From contig NC_043964.1 in assembly GCF_902148855.1 (NCBI RefSeq), forward strand, positions 7,964,602-8,028,601: a DNA stretch of 64,000 bases, read 5' to 3'. Source of the stretch: Sphaeramia orbicularis. Lineage: Eukaryota; Chordata; Actinopteri; Kurtiformes; Apogonidae. The notes under the pieces were generated by a model. It did not search any database, had not been told where the DNA came from, and was given only the letters and a program-made list of their open reading frames with translations. Positions 11,693 through 21,834 of the stretch are shown here, one piece after another. Both the position numbers and the translations under genes were made by a program. Every line of letters starts with the position of its first letter. The first letter of the stretch is position 1.

Positions 11693-14204
11693 AACCAACT
11701 CCATGGGTTTACAGTACACTGGTACACTATAGCGGAAACACTGTTTTACGATCTTTGACAGTTTTTGTGACACTTCGGTGTTTCCGTGACCAGTTTTACT
11801 TTTGTTTTTATTTTTGAGGGTAAAGGAAACCCAGCTGGTGTTGAGCTGAAAACCTGTCAACTAAAAACTGAAACACGTCACTTCTACACAAAATACAACT
11901 GAAAACATGAAAACTCACATTTGAATAATAAAACCATAACAGAGCAGAACATGTCATTAGTTTCTTTAATAATTCTTTTCCAGTACAAGATGCTGCATCA
12001 CTTTTGTCTTTTTTTTGCTGCTTTTTTTCCTCGTTTTCTTCAAAACAATGACATTATTGATAAAGGTTTTTACACAGTGAGCGATCGCTGGCTGGACGGT
12101 GGTTCTGAGGGATTTCGGGGGGGGGGGGGGTGTTCAGGAGAGTTTTGGAGGGTTCAGGGGGTTCCAGGAGTTTTTTTTTTTTTGGGGTGGGGTGGGGGTT
12201 CAGGGGGGATTTGTGCTGAAGTTTGGTCCCTGAGTTTACATGAGAGTCTGTCCAAATGTTCCTGCTACAAAACCCAAGGAATGTCTTATCGGCTGATTAT
12301 CCAACAAAAAAAATACTAAAAACATCTGGCCTGGTCAGAAATACCGATCAATAATAAAAAATATCAGATCTTTAATACAGTAAGAGCGTTGGCCTGTCAG
12401 TACCCGAGGAAAAGGAAATACCAGTAAACGGTAAAAACGAGTACTCCACAACGAGTACTCGCAGAGTAACGATCTGAAGACGAGCCCCGTTTCCTCAACT
12501 CATCTGGATCAAGTCTGGATCAGGTCTGGACCTGGATCCAACCTGGACTGAAAGACCTGAATGTGAAACCGGACTCAGGTCGACGGCGGAGACACTATCC
12601 AATCAGAGGTGGACAGACCCGCCTCAGGCTCCGTCCACACAGATGCGGTTTCATTTCATGCTTTTGGTCAGTTTTGACCTTTAAGACAAAGACCCGGGAT
12701 CTGTTTGACTGGTTTAAGAGTCTGGTTCAGACCGCCTCTAAACAGAATGTATCATCAGAAAACTGGAGTTATGATGCGGAGCAACGGAAATAAAATTGGA
12801 TTAACTGAAGTCGATATTTGCATTGTTTTCCTGTTAAAGCCTCAGGGTGTTTATTTTGACCTTTGTGTTGGTGCGCCTTAACCCTCTTGTGTCCAGGTGA
12901 GTATATTAAACACACTTTAACCCTCTAGTATCCAGGTGAGTATATTAAACACACTTTACACTTCATGTAAAAAAGGTAAATATAAAAAGTACATAAACTA
13001 AAAGGTCAGATTATTTACAAGGTCAGAATTAGGTCAGAATTCGAAAGTTAATTTTTGTTTGATTTTTTAATTCTGATATAAACAGTGTTAGATTCCTACA
13101 CCAACACCATTCTACCAAGTAAGTACAAAATACACACGACACATTTAACATTTGACCTAGAACCAAAAATAATAGAACCAATGTAGGTGTTAATCACTGA
13201 CAGATAGTGAAAAGGAACTAATAAAAAAAATACAATTTATATGAAGAATATTGAAGAAAAAGTTTGTGTTTTTTTGCATCAAAAATGTCTTGTTTCCATT
13301 ACAAACATTTAAAGGGTTAAAAATATGACAGTTTTGAGTATTTTGGTATTTTTGTTTAGAATCAAGTTTATGAAATATAAAAAATACAACTAAAAAAAAG
13401 TTAAAATCTATAAACCTTAGTGACATTACAAGGACACTGTGCATATTATGGTCTGTAGGTGACTAGAGGACCTGTACGATCCCAGAGAGTTCAACACTAG
13501 GACAGTGTTTTCTGTTTCCTCCCAGGGCAGTGTTAGTGTTTGCACCTCTAAACCTGGTTCCGTTCCATTAGACTCTCGTTTGTCTGTTTTTTAAACGTCA
13601 CCTGAGGTCTTCACAGGTCAGAAAATGCATAAGCAGGACTTCCACTAAACCGGCATCAGTAGCGTTACCAAATGTGTCCATTTTAGAGACACTTTAAGCC
13701 TGTGGAGACATCATGTGGACGGAGCCGGGACTTGCTGCCGGTCCTCACTTTGGTTCATGAACTCCATTTCCAGCCCCCCCCCACGCTGCAGTTATGGCAC
13801 ATGGTTTGTAAACAGATTCAACAGCTCTACAGGACGAACACTGCTGCTTCACATTCACCCTCCGTTACAGGCTGTCACATGACCATCAGTTTAACTCTGA
13901 TTGGTCAGTGAGCGTCACATGACCACAGTGGGATGGCGGTGGCAGGTTTGGAAATGCGACGATACCACCAGTAAATGCATGAGACTCAACAACCCCGGTG
14001 TTAAAGGGGTTAAAACCAGTGGAACCTGGAAATACTGGGTGTGTGTTTGACCTGTGACGACCCTGATACGGAGGGTTCACGGAAACAGAGGGTTCACTGA
14101 AACACTGAGCATCAAACACATGAGGTTTGTGTTACAGCAGCTGAGCTGGAGAGAAGACGACTAAAGAAACAGAATACTGCAGAGGAGGTCCTTAAATGCT
14201 CCGT

Positions 14205-14472
14205 CACTGAAACAGCCCTGAAACAGGACTGAAACAGGCTGAAAGAGCACTGAAACAGGACTGAAAGAGCACTGAAACAGGACTGAAAAGCACTGAAACA
14301 GGGCTGAAAGGGCACCGAAACAGGGCTGAAAGGGCACTGAAACAGGGCTGAAAGAGCACTGAAACAGGACTGAAAGAGCACCGAAACAGGGCTGAAAGAG
14401 CCCGAAACAGGGCTGAAAGAGCACTGAAAGAGTGCTGAAACAGGGCTGAAAGAGCTCTGAAACAGGGCTGTA
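14205..14472. repeat. 22-bp minisatellite, about 12 units
   Basis: Tandem CTGAAACAGGGCTGAAAGAG-type units of about 22 bases with small length variants. The Phe/Cys/Ser/Val-rich minus-strand frames are artefacts of the repeat. Confidence 0.95.
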
Positions 14473-14926
14473 ACCTGACGGCTCCTCAGAGTAAAGGCCT
14501 TTCAGCTTCAGACAGAACGTACATGGACTTGCATCGACGGCGTGATGCGTTCGTGGTTAAGTGCTGCTTTCAGACTCAATCCGACTGTGGAGGAAATGGG
14601 GCTCAGTCGAGTCCGAGCTGCTGGTCTGGATCAGGGTTTGTGCTCTGTACGTCGGACCGGACCGAGGGGCGGTCCTTCGGTTCAGACCAGAGAGGCTCCG
14701 CCCACCCAGACACACAGTACATACATGAACATACATGAACGCACACACAGACACTTGCATAAGAGCAAATCAGTCGAGTCCACCCTGCCCACATATATAT
14801 GCAAAAGAGCACAAAAGGTATGAAAATTTACAAAAAAAACCCAGAAGGAAACAAAATTAGATATAGTATTTATAAAAAAGAAATAATACTTTGTTTTTCC
14901 GAGAGGTTAAAGGGTGTGGATGGTCT

Positions 14927-17900
14927 TTAGCTACTGTCGCTGCCCACAGCGCTGCTGCTGCTGCCGGTGCTGCTGGTGCTCGCCGTGTCCACGCGCTCCG
15001 TTTGTGGATCTGCTCGTGGGCTTTGAGGTGACCCGATTGGCTGAAAGTCTTCCCACAGTGGGGGCAGGCGTAAGGCCGCTCCCCGTGTGGATCTGCTGGT
15101 GCGCCTTCAGGTGGCCCAGGCGGCCGAAACTCTTCCCGCACTGCGTGCAGCCAAATGGCCGCTCGCCAGAGTGGATCTTCTCGTGGGTTTTTAAGACGCC
15201 CGAGTTGCTGAAAGTCTTGCCGCACTGCGAGCAGGTGAAGGGCTTCTCGCCCGTGTGGATCTGCACGTGGTTGCGGTAGCTGGTCTCCTTGGTGAAGCTC
15301 TTCCCGCAGTGTTGGCAGCAGAACGGCCGCTCGCCGGTGTGCTCAGCTGGTGCGCCTTCAGCTCCTTGGATTGACCGAAGCTCTTCCCACAGGTGGCGCA
15401 GATGAAGGGGCGTTCTCCGGTGTGCAGGCGCTGGTGGGAGCGCAGGTCGTCGGCCTTGGTGAAGCCTTTGGGGCAGTGGGCGCACACGTACGGCTTCTGG
15501 CCCGTGTGGATCAGCTGGTGGCGCTTCAGGTTCCCGGCCTGGCCAAAGCTCTTCCCGCACTGTGAGCAGGTGTACGGCCGCTCGCCGGTGTGGATGCGCT
15601 GGTGCGTCTTCAAGTTCCCCAGCGTACTGAAGTTCTTTCCGCATTGCGTGCACGAGAACGGCTTCTCACCTTGCATGTTCCGAGGCTTCCTCACAGTCGG
15701 ACTCTGGGTTTTAGTCGTTACTGCCGCCCCGCTGCCCGCCTCACCGTCGTGGGCTGACTGCAGCTACAGCCCCCCCCGCTCTCCGAACTCGGGCTCCAGT
15801 TTGCCAAGGCCGTCCATGAGCATGGGGTCGGGGCGGAGCTTGTTGAGCTCCGTGCGGAGTTCGGCCATGTGGATGGACTCCAGGCCGTTAGTGGACATGG
15901 CGTTGGACTCGGGGTACTCGCCTTTGAGGCAGCCCAATTCCGCGGCGTAGTAACACTGCAGGTCTACATGATGGTCCGACTTTATGTACTCCAATGTATC
16001 TGTGACCTGGAACACAAGCAGCCAATCAGACACCAGCACCACTGACCACACGGACAGGTGAGTCTTCTTCACACATTTAATCTAATATCACAAATCTACA
16101 GTTTATTGGTAATAATCATCCTCAGATTAAATGTGTTGAATCACCCTTTAATCAGATGAATTTAAACCCAATTTAAACCTGATGTTTTCCATGTGTACAA
16201 TAGTGTTTATTCCACATATAATTGGAATATGTTCCTATATCCAGTCCATTAGTAAATGTTCCAGTCAGTAGAACGTGTAAAGTCCATGTATGTGATTAAA
16301 AGACAGTGTTTTCCTTTGGATTCAAACCCATTTAAACCATTAAAACATAAATACACTCAGACTGAAGGTTTAATACTGGTATTGAACAGCTGTTTTCCTC
16401 ATAAACCACTGGTATTTTATTCAATGGAACTCTGATGGGATGGTACTTTAGTTTTTATGAGCCTTTCACATATAATCTGATCAAATATGACAGTTAACTT
16501 CACCTCCACCTGTTGGTACTTGCTTGTTATTGGTTGAAATGTTCTAAAAGGTTCTAAACCAGGGTTAGCCTCATCAGCTCCATGTTGGTGAAAAGGATGA
16601 TGGGAGAACACTGACCCCATTTACATCCACACTAATACTCTGATTATTATTGGTCATATAGACGCCCGTGCCATAGGGGCCCATGCCATATTGGACTCCG
16701 CCCCCTTTGGTTCTGATTCCAGGAGGCGTTCACTGTCTCATCTGTTTGTGCACATAATTCTTCTGCTGTGTCTCAATCAGGTTGATCATATTTGTTCCAT
16801 CCACAGTTTCATTAATGTTTGATTATTGCTGATGTAGAACCAGACCGCTGGTTCCAAAAATCCAACTGACTCTGTAAAGCCCTTTGAGATAACCTTGTTG
16901 TGATACTGGGCTACACAAATAAATTGAAAATTGAACTGGTTCAGGTCTGGATCACATCCCAGATCAGAGTCTGGACTTTATGGAGGTCTGATCCATGTGG
17001 AACTGAGGTCCGACTGTCCCTGAACCATCTGTCCCAATGATCCAGATCAGTCCTGGCTTTGTCCAACCTATTAGACCACAGGTGTCAAACATGTGGCCTA
17101 GGCCCAAAACCAGCCCGCCAAATGGTCAAATCCAGTCCAATCCAGCCCACAGCATGAATCTGACAAATGTAAAAGGAAAAATACTAATAGTAAAATACTA
17201 TCATAATAACCTATAAATAATGAAAAAAGGCTCATTTTTATTTTTGTTTTAGTGTAAAAAAAAAAAAAAAGTTAAATGTTTATATTTACAGACTAGCTTT
17301 TAATAAAAAAAATGACTAACCCAAACAAATGTGACCAACCTGGAAAAATGCAACCTACCTGAACAAACACGACCAACCCGAACAATATAACTAACCTGAA
17401 CAAAACCTGCACAATTTTGGCAAAAAATAAAATCCCGATTTTTTTCCTCTAAAAACTTGATTTTCAATTTCAATTTTTGGATAAAACTACAAAAGACAGC
17501 AGAAGTCAGCATGTCGTTTTCATGAGCAGCCCACAATGCAAGCCACTGCTCGTGGATGTGTGAACAGAGGCCTGTCTGGGCTCCTCTGCTGAGGCTGCTG
17601 ACCCTGCAACCTGGACCCGGATCGGAAGAAGACAGTACGGTATGGATCCAGGACAACATAAGATGAGTGATCCCCATACAGCCATATTTCAATTGCGGGA
17701 TCCGTGCATGAAGCCACAGCTTATATTGCTATAAGGATCATTAACAGATTTAACATCTGTGGTTATTACACAGACTTCTGTGAAAGACCGCCATCACAGA
17801 TAGGAGGAAGAGCCTACGGTAGCCCACAAGTGCGTGGCCCAGAGGCACGAGAAAGATGAAATCGATTTCATGTTTTCCCTTTTTTAAAAAACATCCTAAT

Positions 17901-18692
17901 TAAAAAATACGATTTCGATTTAAAACCGATTAATCATGCAGCCCTAGACCAACCTGAACTGTCTTATACTTAATATGTATGTGAAGTCTGTATTTGGACC
18001 AATACTCAGTCTGTTATTAAATGTTGTATTTGTCGATCCACTGTATCTGTACATTAGAATGAACACGTAGAAATTATAAACTACGGCCTAATATTGTTAA
18101 ATTGCACTTATTTTTGTTCATCCGATAATTACAGTTATTAGATTATAATAGTCATGGATACAGGGCCAGTGTCTAAGCCCTTGATTGAGTTGGCTTTGGG
18201 GGCGGAGTCAGGTGTGACTGGGATTACCTGGGAGATGTAGTCAAACACAGAGCTGGGTTCGTAGTGCGACTTGTAGTCCAGCTCGGTGACGTCGCCGTGG
18301 TGGAAGGGGCCCAGGTGGTGGTTGCCGTGGTGACCGTGGTGCTCAGACTTGATGTAGTCAAGGCCACTGATCTCCATCTTGATCTGGTCATGGCCCAGTT
18401 CGGCGGTGGACAGTGGCTGGATCTCGGACAGGTCCACGGTCCGGATCGGATCCAGGTCGCCATCCTCTGGCTCTCTTCACACGGCAGCATCACCAGCGGC
18501 TCCGCGATCTCTGCTGCCAGTGAGCTGAGCGTGGGTGTGGGACAGTCCGACGACAGCAGGGCGAGCGTCGGGGAGGGGCTCCGGCCGGCCCCGCCCCACA
18601 ATCCACCTGGAGGGAGGGGTCTAGAGGAGGGGGGGGGAACCGCATTCGGGGGGCAGACCCAGACTGAGACACTCAGTCTCCAAGTCCGTCAT
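14927..18692 (-). CDS. C2H2 zinc-finger protein, eight fingers (frame-broken in this assembly)
   Basis: Probably a nuclear sequence-specific DNA-binding protein. Exon 18692-18228 begins with ATG ([18 protein letters not shown]), runs through [11 protein letters not shown] and DLSEIQPLS to SSVFDYISQ, and stops at a GT donor. Exon 16006-14927 starts [13 protein letters not shown] after a CAG acceptor, continues through [15 protein letters not shown], then eight C-x2-C/H-x3-H fingers with TGERPY-type linkers, and a Ser-rich end ([10 protein letters not shown]). The phase-0 junction ISQ/VTD reads smoothly. Frame breaks, each one missing base: a C9 run and two further sites in the first exon, the finger 4/5 linker, the finger 7/8 linker (GGGG for GGGGG), and just after finger 8. 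There is also an in-frame TAG beside a G8 run at 15,764. The acceptor at 18,774 suggests a non-coding upstream exon. Fish carry many such zinc-finger genes, so no symbol is given. Confidence 0.8.
16855..16930 (+). mobile_element. LINE/SINE 3'-tail fragment
   Basis: CTGTAAAGCCCTTTGAGATA followed by TTGTTGTGATACTGGGCTAC and AAATAAATTGAAAATTGAA matches the remembered 3' end of fish LINE-derived repeats ('aaagcgctttgagat...gctatataaataaa'). Only the tail is evident. The exact family is not determined. Confidence 0.5.
17079..18140. mobile_element. hAT-like MITE interrupted by a second element
   Basis: The left end CAGGTGTCAAACATGTGGCC is related to the termini of the element at 24,961-25,736. The interior words GAACAAACACGACCAACC and TTGTTAAATTGCACTTATTT also occur in the 8,620 and 24,961 elements. 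A different element (17,405-17,947) separates the left and right parts. The right terminus is not recognisable, so the right border is approximate. Confidence 0.55.
17405..17947. mobile_element. second MITE nested inside the 17-kb hAT-like element
   Basis: The right end AACCGATTAATCATGCAGCC, then CTAG, is the inverse of the common fish terminus 'ctagggctgcatgattaatcg'. The left end CCTGCACAATTTTGGC is a diverged partner. After the right end the outer element resumes with CCAACCTGAACTGTCTTA, which is collinear with the relative at 8,620. Confidence 0.55.
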
Positions 18693-18794
18693 GGTGAGGG
18701 GCGGGGCTTCAGCTCCACGCCGAGGTCAACCAGTACTCCTTCTTCCAGTCCTCCTCTGATCCCGGTCTACCTGCTGAGGGGGAGGAGCCACAGG

Positions 18795-20085
18795 CAGGGG
18801 AGGGGGCGTGTCCCTGAGAGCCTCCTGAGGTCAATCCAATGACAGAAGGTGAGCCGTCACCGACACCCGACTGGGACCGACCTGCACAGACCACATCGAA
18901 CCACATCAAACCATGTTGGACCACATCAGACCACACCATACACGCTTTTCTTTATGAACTAATGTCAATGTTTATACAGATTAACACGTACATACTTTTC
19001 TTTCCAGATTCACTACATAATCAAAAAAATACAATAAAGAACAAAAACTAAATTGGTCTGAAACTGGGTCATAAGTGGAACATGACTACAGATGCTTCAG
19101 ATTTAAGCCTGAATCTAGTCCAATGTTTTAGGACCAGAGGATTCTACTGGGTGTCTTTAGGTTTATTAGTGCAGCAACAAACCATGACTCAATGAAAAAG
19201 TCTCATGTATTAGTCATAAATAAATCTTTAAACCTGAAGATGTCACTTCTGGATGTGCATAATTATTTTTATTTAGATATTTTCTCATTCTGTTCCTATA
19301 ATTGAAAACAGAGGTGGTAAACTTCAATTTTCTTTATTCTGGAAAATAATATAAATGCAAATACTGTGTAGACAATAAAAGTAGCTACTGAAGGAGACGC
19401 AGGATTAACATCTGAATTAATGCAGGAGTCGACAAGGCATCGGTTACTACAATGTAAAACAAACATATCAGTCTGTCTGGGTAATTATCATCATGAATGC
19501 CAACATCATCATCTGTTGGTGGATTTCAACTATCGTTAAAGACACACAGATGAAAACCATGTAGAGGTTGAAACCAAAACAATGTCAACAGCCCTGTAGT
19601 TATCAGCAGTTTTAAAGACAGTGTTTGTAATGATGTAGGGTTTATTTAATACACACATGTAAACTATGGACCAAACACTGACACACAGTGTTTTGTGTGA
19701 GAATGTGAATGTCACACATCACATTCCTTTAGAGCCTGGAAAATATTCCTAATTAATTGAATTAATGTTGATTTTGCTGATTTTAGCTGTTATTTGCTAA
19801 TTTTATATATGACATATAGTTTTAGTAAAGAAAACTCCATTGAAATCCTGTTAGTCTTCAGTTCATGCAAACATAAATCTGCTTAAACTCACTGATCATT
19901 GGTTAAAGTGGAAACAGTTCAAACACTCAGGGGTGATGCATCCTGCTGTGTTTGTTTCTACAGATAAACTACGGCCTGGTTTACTTCCACATGTTTATGG
20001 AGGGGTTGTGTTTCGGACCGTGCAGATGCATGTGCATGCTCTAAATAAACTCCTGCAGATCCTCGGCCTCCTGCACAGAAGTTTA
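18795..20085. other. presumed first intron of the zinc-finger gene
   Basis: AT-rich stretch between the coding exon near 18.7 kb and the CpG island at 20.1 kb. No coding sequence or recognisable element was seen. Confidence 0.45.
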
Positions 20086-20567
20086 GAGACAGCCCGGTCC
20101 CATCTGGACCACAAACACAGGCTGCACTTGGACAAACCAGGCCGGAGTTGGAGTTGGAGCTCCAGCTGCGTGCAGCGGGGCGACGCTCAGAACGCTGCGT
20201 GGAGCTCCTGGAGGGGGGGAGGGGGGGGGGGGGGGCAGCCTGCTCTGCCTACCTGTCCCCTCGGACGCCCAGGTGCCCTTTCCCTCTCGCCACGCAGCTC
20301 AGACTGCAACAATCTGGCGGTGTTTCTTTTTTTCCTGGGGGTCCGTGTGCCCCACCGCAGGACCTCACAGTCCGCTTCGGCCGCCACACCTGCTCAACTG
20401 TCGGCATTTGTCCCGGTGGAAGCGGAACCCGCCGCTGACAGGCCACAAAACGGCATAAACGGCGCGCTTTTCCACCGTACAAAGACAGGGCAGGCTGCCA
20501 TGTCTCACTAGCAGAGGAGCTAGCCAGTGGCCATCTTGTTTATCTCACGGCGGCTACAGCTCACCAA

Positions 20568-20630
20568 GCTAACGGAGCTAACGGGGCTAACGGAGCTAAC
20601 TGGGCTAACGGAGCTAGCTGCTGTTAGCAT
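20568..20630. repeat. short (GGAGCTAAC)n tandem block in the CpG island
   Basis: About six imperfect copies of GGAGCTAAC/GGGGCTAAC, ending in GCTAGCTGCTGTTAGC. Confidence 0.8.
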
Positions 20631-21060
20631 GGGGAGAAAGTGAGAGTGAGGCGGGAGAGGAGGCAGACGGGGGCGGCGGTACGTTAGTCGCCTCCGCTGC
20701 CTCCCGGCGGACTGCGCACAGCGGGGGGAGCGGGCTGACAGCGCCGACACAATAGAACCAGACCCGGCTCGAATTATGGAACGTGAGCGGCGGCCGACGG
20801 CGACACTCCCGGTCATTATCTGTCAGAGAGCGGCTCGAAGAGCAGGAAACCGAGCGAAGCGGTTGGGGGAATAAAAGCGGTGGTGGCGCCCGGGGACAAG
20901 CAGCGGCGGAGCAGGGAGCTGCTACCGATACGTTACCTGCGGCTGGTCCGGTTCATGGCGCTGGCTCTCCCCGTCAGTCGTTGTAACTCCACCGGACCCG
21001 CCACGTCCACCTCGGCAGAAGAACCGCCGCCGCCTCGCCTCCTCCTCTCCTCCCCTCGCT

Positions 21061-21150
21061 CATTGCTGCCTTCCTTCCTACCTCCTTACCTTCCTTCCTT
21101 CCTTCCTTACCTCCGTTCCTTCCTTCCTTTCCTCCTTCCCTCCTTTTTGC
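21061..21150. repeat. (CCTT)n pyrimidine tract
   Basis: A CCTTCCTTCC-type run interrupted by ACCT, about 90 bases of nearly pure pyrimidine on the plus strand at the edge of the CpG island. Confidence 0.85.
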
Positions 21151-21639
21151 CCACTGGTCGCTTGTGCGTTGGTTCGTCGCTCGTGCTCGTTATCCGTACG
21201 GCGGATATGTCGGTAACTACGGCAACGGCGGGTACAGGAGCCGCGCGCAGCCGGGTCTGCGTGCACGCGTACGGTTGTAAATTGTTATTATTTGTCATTA
21301 TTTGGCGCGTCCGACCGCACGCGCCGGTGACTGATGAACAATGAATGAATGAATGGACGAGCTGCACGCGCCCCATGGAGACGGGTCAACGCGGTCAAGT
21401 GGCAACTCGTGACGTCAGCACGTCAATACAGCAGAAAAACCACCAGAAAAATAATCAGTGTTAATAGAATAAAACCAAATATCAACAAGATTAAGTTAAA
21501 TGATTGTTCATTTGATCGGACATTGATATAAATACATAAAGTCATATAAATAACTCAAATAATTCTCAAAAATATACTGAAATAAAAAAAAAACTGAAAA
21601 AAAAATCTTCACTTTCATGTTTCATTTTCTTTACTTTTA

Positions 21640-21830
21640 TTACCTCCGCCAAGGGGTGGTGGAGGTTATGTTTACATCAGGGTCTGTTTGTCTTTTACCA
21701 AGATAACACAAAATGTTATGGACGGATTTGGATGACATTTTCATCAGGAAATGTTGATACTGGCACAACGGAACAAATGATTAAATTTTGGTGATGTGAG
21801 GTCTGCGCTCTCCGAGTGCTTTTCTAGTTT
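21640..21830 (+). mobile_element. teleost interspersed repeat (CCTCCGCCAAGG family)
   Basis: It starts TTACCTCCGCCAAGG, carries GTTATGGACGGATTTGGATG in the middle, and ends GTCTGCGCTCTCCGAGTGCT then TTTCTAG. I recall this layout from a very common fish short repeat. This copy is internally shortened before the end. Confidence 0.6.
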
Positions 21831-21834
21831 TTCT

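Larger units (their letters stand above)
10200..14900. other. intergenic region between keratin 1 and the zinc-finger gene
   Basis: No gene recognised. The region is moderately AT-rich and holds two minisatellites (11.3 kb and 14.2 kb, listed separately) and G-rich tracts at 12.12-12.20 kb. The genes on either side converge here (keratin 1 on plus, zinc finger on minus), so both 3' UTRs end in this stretch. Confidence 0.55.
20090..21420 (-). promoter_or_regulatory. CpG island, likely promoter of the zinc-finger gene
   Basis: This is the only long, dense CpG-rich block in the window. GCCATCTTG at about 20,530 is a YY1-type site pointing along the minus strand (CAAGATGGC), a placement common near transcription starts of TATA-less genes. 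No TATA box was found. It lies upstream of the minus-strand zinc-finger gene with no other gene nearby. The open frames over it are GC-rich artefacts. A divergent plus-strand transcript cannot be excluded. Confidence 0.6.

Noticed and set aside
15393-15950. Plus-strand open frames over 14.9-15.9 kb and 18.3-18.8 kb
   Set aside because: They are antisense shadows of the zinc-finger exons; the minus strand gives canonical C2H2 fingers and linkers.
20090-21376. Several GC-rich open frames in the CpG island
   Set aside because: High GC removes stops on both strands. No domain, no splice logic, and the frames overlap one another.
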